DNA from: Methylocystis heyeri
GTDB lineage: Bacteria; Pseudomonadota; Alphaproteobacteria; Rhizobiales; Beijerinckiaceae
Direction of reading: 5' to 3'
NCBI RefSeq assembly: GCF_004802635.2
Contig: NZ_CP046052.1
Span: forward strand, 1,674,001 to 1,738,000
Length of the DNA stretch: 64,000 nt
Position 1 is the stretch's first letter; each line of letters starts with the position of its first letter. Below are positions 8,093 to 17,921 of this stretch, piece by piece. Both the position numbers and the translations under genes were made by a program. Under the pieces are notes generated by a model. It saw only the letters and a list, made by a program, of their open reading frames with translations. It did no database searches and was not told the origin of the DNA.

Positions 8093-9430
8093 ATGCCAGC
8101 CTGCTCCCGGCGAAGCTTCATCCTCGGCGTCAGCGCCACCGTGCTTCCCCTGCCCGCTCGTTCCGAAGCGACGGCCGCGCCCAGGATTATCGAGGCGCGT
8201 CCGGCCAAGGCACAGCTTCTTGCGGCGCCGGCGCCGCCGAGCGACATCCTCGGCTTCGACGGGACCACGCCCGGCCCCCTGCTGCGCTACAAGCAGGGCG
8301 ACGCGCTTTTCGCGCGCCTCGTCAACAAGACCGACCTGCCGCTGACCCTGCACTGGCAGGGCATGAGAGGGGAAAACGCCATGGATGGCGCGGCGCCCCT
8401 CACCCAGGCGGCGGTCGCGCCCGGCGCCAGCTTCGACTACCGTCGTCCCCTGCCCGAACCAGGCCTGTTCTGCTACCGCCCCAGCGTTTATCCGCGCAGC
8501 GGCGAGCTTCTGGGACGCGGCCTGAAAGGGCTGCTGATCGTGGACGAGCCCTCCCCGCTGGAAAGCGACGCCGACATCGTGGTGGCGCTGGACGATTGGA
8601 AGCTCGATTCCGCTGGCGCGGTCGACAAGGATTTTTCAAAGGATTCCGGAACGGGCGAGGGCCAGATCGGAGCGGCCCTGACGGTCAACGGCTCTCCTTC
8701 CCTCGCCACCCACGAGGCCGCCCCCGGCGCGAGGGTGCGGCTGAGGCTGGCGAATCTCGCCAACGCCCGAATCATGATCCTGTCGTTCGAGGGCGTGAAG
8801 CCCTATGTCGTCGCGGTCGACAGCCAGCCCTGCGACGCCTTCGTTCCGGTTCGCGACAGCATTCCGGTCGCGCCCGGCGCCCGCTTTGAGCTGCTGTTCG
8901 ATCTTCCGGCCGAACCCGCCGGCAAGGCCCGGCTGATTCTGCGCGGCGCGGACGGACAGGATAAGGACTTGATGCGATTCGCGGCCAAGGGAGAAAAGCT
9001 TCCGCCGCGCCCGCCGATTCGCTCGCTGCCCGACAATCCCGCCCTGCCCCGCGAAATCAAGCTGCAACAGTCGAAGAAGGTCGATCTCGTCATCGCGCCC
9101 GACGGCGCGGGCTGGCGCCTCAACGGCGCGCCGTCCGGCGGTTATTCCGGCGATCCGCTGTTTCGGGTCAAGAGAGGCGCGCCGGTGACGCTCGGTTTCG
9201 ACAATCGCGCCAGGGTTCCTCTCGTCATGCATGTACACGGCCATGCGGTCCGCCTGCTGCATGATCTCGACGACGGCTGGGAGCCCTATTGGCGCAACGC
9301 CGTAGTCGCTCCGCCGGGCAAGACCAAACATGTCGCCTTCATCGCCGACAGTCCCGGAAAATGGGCGCTGCACGACGATATTCTCGACCATGAAGCGGCA
9401 GGCCTCGCGACATGGTTCGAGGTGACTTGA
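8093..9430 (+). CDS. Multicopper-oxidase-fold exported protein with degenerate copper sites
   Basis: 445 residues. The N-terminus 'SRRSFILG' is a Tat signal, so export in folded form is likely. The three-cupredoxin-domain plan of multicopper oxidases is recognisable, but the copper ligands are mostly missing: HxH of site 1 is HWQG (87-90); site 2 (normally WYHSH) reads CYRPS (127-131); site 3 keeps HVHGH (380-384) but has Leu at the first His position; and the HCH motif near the C-terminus is HDD (427-429), so the type-1 copper Cys is absent. The domain 'DHEAAGLATWFEV' still matches the family end. This resembles the FtsP/SufI group, which keeps the fold without copper. A structural or chaperone role is inferred; oxidase activity is unlikely. 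Confidence 0.8.
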   Translation: MPACSRRSFILGVSATVLPLPARSEATAAPRIIEARPAKAQLLAAPAPPSDILGFDGTTPGPLLRYKQGDALFARLVNKTDLPLTLHWQGMRGENAMDGAAPLTQAAVAPGASFDYRRPLPEPGLFCYRPSVYPRSGELLGRGLKGLLIVDEPSPLESDADIVVALDDWKLDSAGAVDKDFSKDSGTGEGQIGAALTVNGSPSLATHEAAPGARVRLRLANLANARIMILSFEGVKPYVVAVDSQPCDAFVPVRDSIPVAPGARFELLFDLPAEPAGKARLILRGADGQDKDLMRFAAKGEKLPPRPPIRSLPDNPALPREIKLQQSKKVDLVIAPDGAGWRLNGAPSGGYSGDPLFRVKRGAPVTLGFDNRARVPLVMHVHGHAVRLLHDLDDGWEPYWRNAVVAPPGKTKHVAFIADSPGKWALHDDILDHEAAGLATWFEVT

Positions 9431-9701
9431 AGCACGCTCCCGGCTACCGCGGCAATTCTTGAAGATAGGGGCGCAAACCGGCCGCCGCCGACAGCGCGAC
9501 GACGCGCGCCCACGGGCGTCGTTCCCCTGTTGATAAATCCAGTTCGCATAAAAGTTTAGCTATTCCAGCAGGATATTCCTAAGCGTTTAACCCTATTAAC
9601 AGCGTTAACAACACCTATCTTCCGTCGCATAATCCCAGCTGATCCCATGTAGAGTTCCGGGATTGAGACGTGGTGGCGACCCAAAAATCGGGCCCCATGA
9701 A

Positions 9702-10142
9702 ATGCCATTTCACTTAAATAGCGCAATGGTCGTAGAAGATGACGAAAGCCTGCGGGAAATGGTTACATTTATGCTATACCGTATGAATTTCAGATACGTG
9801 ATACCAGCAGAAAACGGAGAGGTCGCCTGGTCTCATCTCAAGAGATTCAGGGTCGACTTAATATTGAGCGACTGGAACATGGAGCCGACCAACGGGTTGG
9901 AGCTGCTGCAGCGGATCCATGATCATCCGGTAATTTCATGCCCTCGGTTTATACTTATGTCGGCAAACATATCCGAGGATTATTGGCGCAAGGCTCTCGA
10001 AGCCGGCGCCACGGACTTCCTCACCAAGCCCTTCAGCTGGCCTCAACTGCAGGAAATAGTTAACCTCGCGTTCAGCGACCCGCCGCGAGCGCGCACCAAC
10101 GTCGTTCCATTCCCGGTTCGCGCGCGCTATTCGAACGGCTGA
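9702..10142 (+). CDS. Single-domain response regulator (CheY-like)
   Basis: 146 residues, almost all receiver domain. The acidic pocket is 'VVEDDES', the phospho-acceptor Asp is in 'LILSDWNMEP', the conserved Thr/Ser in 'ILMSANI', and the Lys in 'FLTKPFSWPQL'. There is no output domain, so it should signal by protein contact, as CheY or DivK do. I use the ATG at 9702 ('MPFHLN'); a TTG-started extension from 9663 and a later ATG at 9726 are also possible. Its AT-rich upstream region (9540-9660) probably holds the promoter. A diguanylate cyclase follows on the other strand. No partner kinase is visible. Confidence 0.88.
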   Translation: MPFHLNSAMVVEDDESLREMVTFMLYRMNFRYVIPAENGEVAWSHLKRFRVDLILSDWNMEPTNGLELLQRIHDHPVISCPRFILMSANISEDYWRKALEAGATDFLTKPFSWPQLQEIVNLAFSDPPRARTNVVPFPVRARYSNG

Positions 10143-10201
10143 AGCAGCGCCACGCCGGCCGCGCGAGGCTTCCACTGCGCCGACCGGAAGGGCCGGCGCG
10201 T

Positions 10202-11398
10202 TCAGGCCGCGTTGGAGGGCGGAAAAGACCCGTCGACCGCGCCTCTGGACGCCCGCGATCCGCCGGAGCCCACATTCGGAGAAAGAAAAACGCGGTTCCT
10301 GCCTGCGGCCTTCGCCAGATAGAGGGCGGCGTCCGCAGCGCGCATGAGTTTCGAAAAATCCTGATTCGGATCATCCATGGCCGCGACGCCCACGCTGACG
10401 GTGACGAGACCGTCGGCGATGGAGGCGGCTTCCTCGGCGAAAACGCAGCGAATCCTGTCGGCTATCGACAAGGCGGTCGTTGGATCTGCGATCAGGAGCG
10501 CTGCGAACTCCTCTCCCCCCAGACGGGCGATGATATCTCCCTTGCGCAGATTGGCCGCCGCCACCCGGGCGAAGAGCGTCAGCGCGCGATCGCCTTCGGC
10601 ATGGCCGAAACGGTCGTTGACCGCCTTGAACCTGTCGAGATCGAAAGCGAGTAAAACCGGTATTTCGGTTCCTTGCGAACCCTTGATCACCCGCTCGGCG
10701 GCGAGGTCGAAAGCGCGACGATTGGCGAGGCCGGTGAGCGGATCGGTCAGGGCCGCGGTCTCCTGCCGCGCCGCGGCGCGGGCCTTTGAGAGCGCGAGCA
10801 GCATGAAGCCGAGAATGACGCCATAGCCCATGGCTTCGGCGGCCAGAAGCTTGACGATCGGAATGTCGAAGGGCGCCGTCGCCCCCTCATGGAACGGCAT
10901 GAAGAAGGAGCTGACTCCCAACAGTGCCTGAAACCCGCCATGCAGCGCCGCCAAAGCCGCCGTAGCCCGCGCCACCGGCAGACGCTCCTTGGCGTAGGAC
11001 GAAAGCTCGCAGGCGATGAGAAACGCATATGCGGCGACGATGGCGGCGCGCGCTTCAAAGCGGGCGACGGGCGTCGCCACAGCAAAACCCGCCAGCCAGA
11101 TCAAGCCGCCCGCCGCAGCCGCGATCTTGCGGATCGGCCGCTCCGCGAACACTCTGACCCCGCACCAGATCGCGCCCAGCGACCATAGACTGAGGGTCCC
11201 CGCGATCCAGGCGGAATGGAAGTCGAAAATATCGCGGACCGCGAACAGAGCCAGCGCAACGCTGCTGAGGAAATAGGAGACCGACCAGAAACGAAATTCC
11301 TCGGCTCGGTCCTCGCGCCACAGGAAGAGCATGAACACCGCGAGCACGGCGTAAAGGAAGGCGTTGAAAGCAAAAAGCGTCGGCAGCGTCATGCTCAT
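10202..11398 (-). CDS. Membrane-anchored diguanylate cyclase (GGDEF domain)
   Basis: 398 residues. The N-terminal half has about six to seven hydrophobic segments ('LFAFNAFLYAVLAVFMLFLW' and following), forming a membrane sensor. The C-terminal ~170 residues are a GGDEF domain that starts 'DPLTGLANRRAFD' and holds the active-site 'RLGGEEF', so c-di-GMP synthesis from two GTP is expected. 'FDLDRFKAVNDRFGHAEGD' supplies the metal Asp. No RxxD inhibitory site is visible five residues before GGEEF. The ATG at 11398 has GAGG upstream; 28 extra in-frame codons upstream look non-coding. It converges on the single-domain response regulator gene. Confidence 0.92.
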   Translation of the reverse strand: MSMTLPTLFAFNAFLYAVLAVFMLFLWREDRAEEFRFWSVSYFLSSVALALFAVRDIFDFHSAWIAGTLSLWSLGAIWCGVRVFAERPIRKIAAAAGGLIWLAGFAVATPVARFEARAAIVAAYAFLIACELSSYAKERLPVARATAALAALHGGFQALLGVSSFFMPFHEGATAPFDIPIVKLLAAEAMGYGVILGFMLLALSKARAAARQETAALTDPLTGLANRRAFDLAAERVIKGSQGTEIPVLLAFDLDRFKAVNDRFGHAEGDRALTLFARVAAANLRKGDIIARLGGEEFAALLIADPTTALSIADRIRCVFAEEAASIADGLVTVSVGVAAMDDPNQDFSKLMRAADAALYLAKAAGRNRVFLSPNVGSGGSRASRGAVDGSFPPSNAA

Positions 11399-11878
11399 TC
11401 CGATCCTCGCCAACTCCGCCGATTTGCGCCGCCGCCAACCGATCCCGCAGACCCGAGCCGCGCGACGGTTAAGTCCATGCATGAACTCGACAATATCCTA
11501 GTCCATAAAGGATAGCCTCCCCCGATCCTATTGTTAACAGAATGCACATGTTGAAGTTATTCATTCGCAAACGGATTCGGCGAAGCGCGGTCGATTTGCA
11601 GCGCCGCAACGCCCTCCGCCGATCTCCGGCGACGGTCCCTTTCGCAAGCCCATGTAAATTTTTGCGGTTGCGGCGATGTTTGCGCTCCGCCTGTGGCGGA
11701 TCGCCACGGGACAAGGCAGGAAAACCTGATATAAGATATCGTAGGCCGAGCTTTTTGGAGGCGCCTTCGCATCCTTGAAGCGAGCCCGTTCAGGGCGGAC
11801 GACGACTAGACGGGGCGCCGTGCTGCTTCAAAACCGCATAAAGCGGTTCTTCTGAGAAGAAAGAACAGGGAGAAAAAG
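11399..11878. other. Intergenic region, divergent promoters
   Basis: 480 bp separate the diguanylate cyclase from the HGGV-type membrane gene. It contains an AT-rich part (11515-11575), an inverted repeat gatataagatatc (~11728-11740) and a small hairpin aaccgc-ataaa-gcggtt (11829-11845) about 35 bp before the downstream start. No gene is supported. Confidence 0.5.
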
Positions 11879-12457
11879 ATGAACAGGAGATTCCTCGCCG
11901 CCCTGGCGTTCGCGACATTCGGGATGGCGGGCCAGGCCTTCGCCCATGGCGGCGTGAGCCTCGATCAAGGCCAGTGCATCATGAAGATCGGCCCCGACCA
12001 GATGACCTTCACCGGTTATCAGCCGCTCAAGTCCCGCGAGCAGTTCTGCGACGATATTCCCGACATCGGCCCGACCATCATCGTTCTCGACGCGCAGCAG
12101 GACGAATTGCGCGACATGGCGCTCGAGATCCGCATTCTCCGCAATGTCGGCCAGAAGGACGACAACGAGAATCTCGAAGCCAACACCGAAATCTACGTTC
12201 CGCCCAAGAAGTACAAGACCGGAACGCTGAACTTCGAATATAATTTCGCCACCAAGGGCAACTTCATCGGTCTCGTCAAGGCGCGCAGCGACGACGGCAC
12301 CAAGGAATATGTTTCGCGCTTCCCCTTCGCCGTCGGCGAAACGGGGGACAAGAACATCATGCTCGCGGCCTTCGGCGCTTTCATCGGCCTCGTGGCCTTC
12401 GGCCTTTATTACAAGCACGCCTTCCTGGACAAGAAAAAGGCCCAGCCCAAGGCGTAA
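11879..12457 (+). CDS. Conserved HGGV-type periplasmic protein with C-terminal membrane anchor
   Basis: 192 residues with a strong GGGAGA ribosome site nine bases before the ATG. Residues 1-22 are a signal peptide ending '[13 protein letters not shown]'; the mature N-terminus therefore starts with His. Two cysteines follow ('QCIMKIG', '[12 protein letters not shown]') and may form a disulfide. A hydrophobic helix near 160-180 ('[19 protein letters not shown]') followed by Lys-rich residues is a C-terminal anchor. I know this family only as conserved hypothetical proteins of proteobacteria; the N-terminal His with further His/Met could bind a metal, but this is speculation. It converges on lolD with a 3-bp gap. 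Confidence 0.75.
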   Translation: MNRRFLAALAFATFGMAGQAFAHGGVSLDQGQCIMKIGPDQMTFTGYQPLKSREQFCDDIPDIGPTIIVLDAQQDELRDMALEIRILRNVGQKDDNENLEANTEIYVPPKKYKTGTLNFEYNFATKGNFIGLVKARSDDGTKEYVSRFPFAVGETGDKNIMLAAFGAFIGLVAFGLYYKHAFLDKKKAQPKA

Positions 12458-12460
12458 GGC

Positions 12461-13144
12461 TCATTCGATCTCGATAAGCTGGCCGTCGCGTAAGGTTACG
12501 CGGCGGTCCATTTGTTTTGCGAGATCGAGATTATGCGTGGCGACGAGCGCGGCGAGGCCGCTGCCGCGGGCGAGCCGAAGGAGCGTGTCGAAGACATGTT
12601 CCGAAGTGCGCGGGTCGAGATTTCCCGTCGGCTCGTCGGCCAGAAGCAGGTCAGGCCCGTTGGCGACCGCGCGCGCTATCGCGACGCGCTGCTGCTCTCC
12701 GCCGGAAAGCTCCGCCGGACGATGGTCGGCGCGCGCACCAAGACGCAGATAATCGAGCAGCTGCTGGGCCCGGTCGGCTGCAATCTTTCGGTCCAGCCCA
12801 GCGATGATCTGGGGCAGGACCACGTTTTCGAGCGCGGTGAATTCCGGCAGGAGATGGTGGAACTGGTAGACGAAGCCGATGGCGACGCGGCGAAGGCGAG
12901 TTCTTTCGTCGTCGCTCATGCCGGACGTCGGCGCATTTTTGATGCTGACCTCTCCCTCGTCCGGGCGCTCCAGGAGGCCAGCGATATGGAGCAGGGTCGA
13001 TTTGCCGGCGCCCGAAGGCGCGATCAGCGCGACCGTCTGGCCCGCCTCCAGCGCCAAATCCGCATCGACGAGAATATCCAGCCGCGCGTCGCCTTCACGG
13101 TAATGGCGCGAGACCCGGTTCAATTTCAGGACGGGAGCGTTCAT
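12461..13144 (-). CDS. lolD: Lipoprotein-releasing ABC transporter ATPase LolD
   Basis: 227 residues. It powers release of outer-membrane lipoproteins from the inner membrane together with the LolC/E permease encoded just upstream. Walker A is '[11 protein letters not shown]', the signature '[14 protein letters not shown]', Walker B '[12 protein letters not shown]', and the H-loop '[10 protein letters not shown]'. The start at 13144 ('MNAPVLKL') lies 5 bp after the permease stop and is the expected N-terminus; an 18-codon upstream extension is in the permease frame overlap and is rejected. It is the last gene of a proS-lolC-lolD unit. Confidence 0.93.
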   Translation of the reverse strand: MNAPVLKLNRVSRHYREGDARLDILVDADLALEAGQTVALIAPSGAGKSTLLHIAGLLERPDEGEVSIKNAPTSGMSDDERTRLRRVAIGFVYQFHHLLPEFTALENVVLPQIIAGLDRKIAADRAQQLLDYLRLGARADHRPAELSGGEQQRVAIARAVANGPDLLLADEPTGNLDPRTSEHVFDTLLRLARGSGLAALVATHNLDLAKQMDRRVTLRDGQLIEIE

Positions 13145-13149
13145 CTTCG

Positions 13150-14469
13150 TCACTCGCTGCGAAGCGCCTGTATGGGATCGAGCGAGGCGGCTTTCCACGC
13201 GGGATAGATCGAAGCCAGAATAGCCAGAGTCACCGTCATCCCGACGACCAGCATCACCTCGCGCGGCTCCACGATGGAAGGAAGCCGGGACAGGAAATAA
13301 AGCTCGGCGGGAAAAAGATTGGCGTCCAGCAGCTTGTTCAGCAGCAGCCGGATGGCGTCTAGGTTCTTGGCGATCAGCAGCCCCAGCAGAAATCCGACAA
13401 AGGCCCCCGTCGTGCCGATGGAGGCGCCGATGATGAGGAAGATGCGCAGGACCGACCCCCGAGTCGCGCCCATCGTGCGCAGGATGGCGATGTCCCTGGT
13501 CTTGTCCTTCACCAGCATGGTCAGGCCGGAAACGATGTTGAACGCCGCCACGATCACGATCAGCGTGAGGATGATGAAAAGTATGTTCTTCTCCACCTGG
13601 AGCGTGTCGAAGAAGGTCTTGTTCATCTGACGCCAGTCGGTGATGATCACCGGGCGCGTCACTTCCTTATCCACCGCCGCGCGAAAGGCGTCCATCGCCT
13701 CCGGATTGGCGACGAAGACCTCGACCGTCGTGACCTCATTGTCCTTGTTGAAGAAATTCTGCGCTTCCCGGAGCGGCAGATAGACGAAGAGATTGTCGAA
13801 TTCGGACATGCCGATCTGGAAGATCGCTGCGATCGGATAGGCCTTGATGCGGGGCGTCACGCCGAAAGGCGTCTGCGCGCCTTTCGCGCTGAGGAGGCTG
13901 ATCTTGTCCCCGACGCGCACGCCCAGCTTTTCGGCAAGGCGCTGCCCGATGGCGACGCCGCCGGCATTGTCGAAATTTTCAAAACTTCCATCGCGCAGAG
14001 TGCTGGCGACCCCCGGCAGTTTCAATAGGTCTTTGCCGCGCAGGCCCCGCGCCAGCACGCCGGTCTGGCCATAGGGGGTGGAAGCCCCGGCGGCGCCCTC
14101 GACCATAGGCGCAGCAAGCTCCACCCCGGGGATCTTGGAGAGGCTCGCGGCGACGCTCTCCCAATCGGTAAAAGGCGCGTCGATAGCCTGCACGAAGGCG
14201 TGGCCGTTGACCCCCAGGATCTTGTCCATCAGCTCGCGGTGGAACCCGTTCATCACCGACATCACGACGATGAGCGTCGCGACCCCCAGCGTGATGCCGA
14301 GGAAGGAGAAAACCGCGATCACCGAGACGAAGCCGCTCGAACGCCGCGCGCGAAGATAGCGCAAAGCGACGCTCCATTCGAAAACGGAAAACATCCGGCC
14401 TTCGCCCGAGCGCCCCTGCGCGGCTCCGCCCACAGCATGATCGCCTGCGGCCTCGGCCCCGTCGGTCAT
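13150..14469 (-). CDS. lolC: Lipoprotein-releasing system permease LolC/LolE
   Basis: 439 residues with the FtsX/MacB fold: one membrane segment near residues 45-70 ('[27 protein letters not shown]' region), a large periplasmic domain, and three segments in the last ~170 residues ('[22 protein letters not shown]', etc.). '[12 protein letters not shown]' is a typical LolC/E signature. Many alphaproteobacteria have one such permease acting as a homodimer with LolD. Its ATG overlaps the proS stop (ATGA at 14466-14469), which indicates translational coupling; a start at 14394 ('[14 protein letters not shown]') is an alternative that matches the usual family N-terminus better. Confidence 0.92.
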   Translation of the reverse strand: MTDGAEAAGDHAVGGAAQGRSGEGRMFSVFEWSVALRYLRARRSSGFVSVIAVFSFLGITLGVATLIVVMSVMNGFHRELMDKILGVNGHAFVQAIDAPFTDWESVAASLSKIPGVELAAPMVEGAAGASTPYGQTGVLARGLRGKDLLKLPGVASTLRDGSFENFDNAGGVAIGQRLAEKLGVRVGDKISLLSAKGAQTPFGVTPRIKAYPIAAIFQIGMSEFDNLFVYLPLREAQNFFNKDNEVTTVEVFVANPEAMDAFRAAVDKEVTRPVIITDWRQMNKTFFDTLQVEKNILFIILTLIVIVAAFNIVSGLTMLVKDKTRDIAILRTMGATRGSVLRIFLIIGASIGTTGAFVGFLLGLLIAKNLDAIRLLLNKLLDANLFPAELYFLSRLPSIVEPREVMLVVGMTVTLAILASIYPAWKAASLDPIQALRSE

Positions 14470-15809
14470 GCGCGCGCCGCCCGAACTGAAGCGACGATGC
14501 GCGCCACCGCGTCAGCCGGGGCCAGAAGCTCGCGCGCGCCGTCGCGGCGGCGCTTGACCTCGACCACGCCGTCGGCGAGCCCCTTGGGGCCGACCACCAC
14601 CTGCCAGGGCAGCCCGATCAGGTCGAGCGTCGCGAATTTGGCCCCGGGACGGTCGTCGCGGTCGTCATGGAGCACATCCAGCCCGGCATTCTCGAGTTGC
14701 TGGACCAGCTCCGCGCAGACCTTGCCGGTCGCGGGATCGCCCTGCTTGAGGTCGGCGACGCCGACATGGAAGGGCGCGACCTGTTCCGGCCAGATGATGC
14801 CGTTGTCGTCGTGGTTCGCCTCGATCAGCGCAGCGACGAGACGCGAGGGGCCGATGCCGTAGGAACCCATGGACAAAGTGATCTCCTTGCCGTCGGGGCC
14901 GTTGACCACCGCGCGCATCGGCTCGGAATATTTGGTTCCAAAGAAGAAAATATGGCCGACTTCGATCCCTCGCGCGGCCATTTTGGCTTCATCGGGCACG
15001 GCGTTATAGGCGGCCTCGTCATGCATCTCGCTGGTCGCGGCATAGAGGCTGGTCCATTTGCCGACCACCTCCTCCAGCGCCGCGGGGTTCTCGAAGTCGA
15101 TGTCGGCAGGCGGCGGCGCGAAGGTCAGAAAATCCTTGTGGCAGAACACCTCGCTCTCGCCGGTGTGGGCGAGAATGATGAATTCATGGGAGAGATTGCC
15201 GCCGATCGGCCCGGTTTCAGCCACCATAGGTATTGCGGTCAGCCCCATGCGCGCGAAGGTGCGAAGATAGGCGACGAACATCTTGTTGTAAGAATGGCGG
15301 CCGGCGACGGGGTCGAGATCGAAGGAATAGGCGTCCTTCATCAGGAACTCGCGCGAGCGCATGACGCCGAAGCGGGGGCGCACCTCGTCGCGGAATTTCC
15401 ACTGGATATGGAACAGGTTGAGCGGCAGGTCCTTGTATGAGCGGACATAGCCCCGGACGATCTCGGTGATCATCTCCTCATTGGTGGGGCCGAACAGCAT
15501 CTCGCGGTCGTGGCGGTCGGTGATGCGCAGCATCTCCTTGCCATAGGCGTCGTAGCGGCCCGATTCGCGCCACAGATCCGCCGACTGGATCGTCGGCATC
15601 AGCACTTCGACGGCCCCTGCCCGGGTCTGCTCCTCGCGAATGATGGCGTTGATCTTGTTGAGAACCCGCAGGCCCAGCGGCAGCCAGGCGTAAATGCCGG
15701 CCGACTCCTGCCGGATCAGGCCCGCCCGCAGCATCAGGCGGTGCGAGACGATCTCCGCCTCCTTGGGCGTTTCGCGCAGAATGGGAAGAAAATAGCGGGA
15801 GAGGCGCAT
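14466..15809 (-). CDS. proS: Prolyl-tRNA synthetase, short alphaproteobacterial type
   Basis: 447 residues. It charges tRNA-Pro in the cytoplasm. Class II motifs are visible: motif 1 around '[17 protein letters not shown]', motif 2 '[25 protein letters not shown]', and motif 3 '[16 protein letters not shown]'; an anticodon-binding domain follows. The length lacks the ~180-residue editing insertion of the E. coli type, as is normal in alphaproteobacteria. It is the first gene of a unit with lolC and lolD. A decayed copy of the dispersed hairpin repeat (about 15814-15845) lies just upstream of its ATG. Confidence 0.96.
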   Translation of the reverse strand: MRLSRYFLPILRETPKEAEIVSHRLMLRAGLIRQESAGIYAWLPLGLRVLNKINAIIREEQTRAGAVEVLMPTIQSADLWRESGRYDAYGKEMLRITDRHDREMLFGPTNEEMITEIVRGYVRSYKDLPLNLFHIQWKFRDEVRPRFGVMRSREFLMKDAYSFDLDPVAGRHSYNKMFVAYLRTFARMGLTAIPMVAETGPIGGNLSHEFIILAHTGESEVFCHKDFLTFAPPPADIDFENPAALEEVVGKWTSLYAATSEMHDEAAYNAVPDEAKMAARGIEVGHIFFFGTKYSEPMRAVVNGPDGKEITLSMGSYGIGPSRLVAALIEANHDDNGIIWPEQVAPFHVGVADLKQGDPATGKVCAELVQQLENAGLDVLHDDRDDRPGAKFATLDLIGLPWQVVVGPKGLADGVVEVKRRRDGARELLAPADAVARIVASVRAARA

Positions 15810-16235
15810 GGGCTGTCCTTTGGACGCCCGTCGCGGGCGACGGGGCCTGTCTGATCAAGCGAATCGGCTTTCGCGCCGGAAGCCCGGCGCAGCGGCGCCT
15901 GTTCAAACGCACCTAGCGCCAAAAGACAAGGGTTGCGGCGGGAGGGGGGTGGGGAGGTTCAGGGTTTGGGGTTGTGATCCTTTTCCATTCTCAGACCCGA
16001 GAGCGCCGTTTAGAAGCAGCCGTTCAGCGCGTACGTAAGAGCTATTGCCGCGCATATCGGAGCAGCGTCGCTCTCCTCCGAGTGCCTGGCCGGAAACCAC
16101 GGGCGCAGGCGGCTCCAAGCAAGCCCAACATATTTGGTTGGTTGCACGTGCTTGCCCCCCGACCTATCCTTACAGTCGAGAGCGGCCCAAACATCGGGAT
16201 CTTAGCAGCTACGTTAATGGGAGCCAAGAAAGCGG
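15810..16235. other. Intergenic region at the edge of the accessory island
   Basis: 426 bp. It starts with a variant of the hairpin repeat ('tgtcctttggacgcccgtcg' and 'cgggcgacgggg', 15814-15845). The middle is a G-rich stretch (~15935-15975). No gene is supported. It separates core genes from the two-gene unknown cassette. Confidence 0.5.
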
Positions 16236-16661
16236 ATGACAGAGAGGAACTACTTCCGCGGTGACCAGAAGGAAGCCATTACCGCGCCTGACCTTTCCAA
16301 GCAATGCGAATACGCAGACCACATTGTGAATGCGAGGGGCAAAAAAACGGCCTTTACCAGCGTATCTCTCGACCGCAACAAGATCGAGCCGTTTGGTGAG
16401 GTCGACTATCTCCTGTTACGTCAAAAGGCGGCAGCGGATGGTCACCAAATCATAGAACACGAGGACTTGGTAGCCGCGCTGCAAGCCTCCGCCTCATCCG
16501 AAGAGAAGGCCGCGCGTTTAAAGGCCCTCCAGGCGCTGCGTTACGCACGCATGCGAAAGGAAGGCCTCGTGCGATGGGCTTTCGACATAAGTGGTATTGC
16601 CCGCAAGGATATAGTGACTTGGGGCTTCCATCGCGTTCAACAATACTTCCAGCAGGTGTGA
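16236..16661 (+). CDS. Hypothetical protein, first gene of a two-gene cassette
   Basis: 141 residues, no signal peptide or membrane segment. I do not recognise the family. The N-terminal half has a mixed alpha/beta pattern ('KTAFTSVSLDRNKIEPFGEVDYLLLRQKA'), and the C-terminal half is helical and basic ('LRYARMRKEGLVRWAF'). The stop is followed after one base by the start of the next gene, so both are probably co-translated. GC content falls below that of the core genes around it, and an insertion sequence cluster follows directly, which suggests acquisition by transfer. A role in host-element conflict is possible from context only. Confidence 0.6.
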   Translation: MTERNYFRGDQKEAITAPDLSKQCEYADHIVNARGKKTAFTSVSLDRNKIEPFGEVDYLLLRQKAAADGHQIIEHEDLVAALQASASSEEKAARLKALQALRYARMRKEGLVRWAFDISGIARKDIVTWGFHRVQQYFQQV

Positions 16662-16662
16662 T

Positions 16663-17466
16663 ATGGATATATTGTTCTCGTGTAGGAATTGCATTCATAA
16701 CTCAAGCCAAACGCTCAATATTGGCAGAGGTATTGGTTTTTGTCTTCACCACAACTCAATAATTTGGAACTCATCGCGAACGACATGCAAGTATCACTAT
16801 AGAAGAGATCTTCCGTGGTTTGTAGTAGACGAGTCTAGAAATGAGCACGCAGCCGAATTTGCCGGATTCAGCGGACTCGTTGATTTGTATAACAAGGAAA
16901 ATCTCGATCGCATTTTTTACAGCGAACGTTTTGCTTGGGAGAGGAGCCAGTTTGACAGCATAACGAATGCACTAGCTCGTTATCATCAGAGCAGTAAGAA
17001 GTGGATTTTTATCGAAGCTTTCTCGGGCGGAGTCGACGGACGGCGTTCGGTAACGCAATCATGTTTGACACGCCGCTACATATCGATATGTAATACTTGG
17101 AGAAGCTCGTTCAGACTCACGCTCGACGTAGTTTCTCAACTCGCGGTTAGGCCCGAGTTCCGTCCTTCGGATTTCTACGAAGAAGGGGGAGGGCCTGAGG
17201 AAGCTCTTTGGGACGTTGTATTTTCAAAGCTGTCCCTTGTTCAGGAGTATGGATGGCATGCCGGGCTTGCTGACCTGCAGTGGATCACAGACTCCATAGA
17301 TTCACTGACAGAGTTAAGTTGGGAGCCAGTCCGCGTTCAGCTAGAGGATTCTATTCCGAGAATACTTGAGCTAATTTTTAAGCATGCTCGGGACAATAAC
17401 GGGTATTTTGAAACTGCACCCCTCGCGCCGGAAGATACTGCGATGGAAGCGCCGAACGAATACTAG
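16663..17466 (+). CDS. Hypothetical protein with N-terminal four-Cys motif
   Basis: 267 residues. The N-terminus carries four cysteines, C7-x2-C10, C27 and C42, with nearby histidines ('FCLHH', 'CKYHYRR'), consistent with a small zinc- or Fe-S-binding head. The rest is soluble, aromatic-rich and not recognised. The base composition is clearly AT-richer than its surroundings. It starts one base after the upstream gene and is probably co-translated. The IS5-family element is inserted in its stop codon: without it the sequence reads 'gaa tac TAA', with it 'gaa tac TAG', so the protein is unchanged. Function unknown. Confidence 0.6.
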   Translation: MDILFSCRNCIHNSSQTLNIGRGIGFCLHHNSIIWNSSRTTCKYHYRRDLPWFVVDESRNEHAAEFAGFSGLVDLYNKENLDRIFYSERFAWERSQFDSITNALARYHQSSKKWIFIEAFSGGVDGRRSVTQSCLTRRYISICNTWRSSFRLTLDVVSQLAVRPEFRPSDFYEEGGGPEEALWDVVFSKLSLVQEYGWHAGLADLQWITDSIDSLTELSWEPVRVQLEDSIPRILELIFKHARDNNGYFETAPLAPEDTAMEAPNEY

Positions 17467-17828
17467 GGTCCAGACCCATAATGTGCTTGGCGTAAAGAGC
17501 GGGTTGTGATTCAGGGCTTCCGAAAGGAAGCGCCGATGATTCCCGAACAATTCTGGCTGACAGATGCGCAGTTTTCGAAGATTGCGCCACATCTTCCCAC
17601 TGACACGCGCGGCAAGGCGCGGGTCGACGACCGCAGGGTCATCAGCGGCATCGTCCAAGTGCTCAAATCCGGCGGGCGCTGGGTCGACGCGCCGCCGGAA
17701 TACGGGCCCAAAAAGACACTTTATAATCGCTATGTCCGTTGGGCCGCCAAGGGCGTCTGGGTCGACTTGTTCCATGCACTCGCTCAAGCCGGCGGGCCGC
17801 CGACGGAAGTTCTCATCGACTCCTCGGC

Positions 17829-17836
17829 GGTGAAAG
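17829..17836. repeat. 8-bp target duplication of the IS66-family element (left)
   Basis: ggtgaaag stands directly before the left end and is repeated at 20340-20347 directly after the right end. Eight-base duplications are typical for the IS66 family. Confidence 0.92.
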
Positions 17837-17921
17837 GTAAGCGCCAAGGCAGCCCCGTGATGGCGGCGCATAGGTGGCCCAGCTATCAATAGCAGCACAA
17901 TTTGTACTGCTGTGAGCATCT

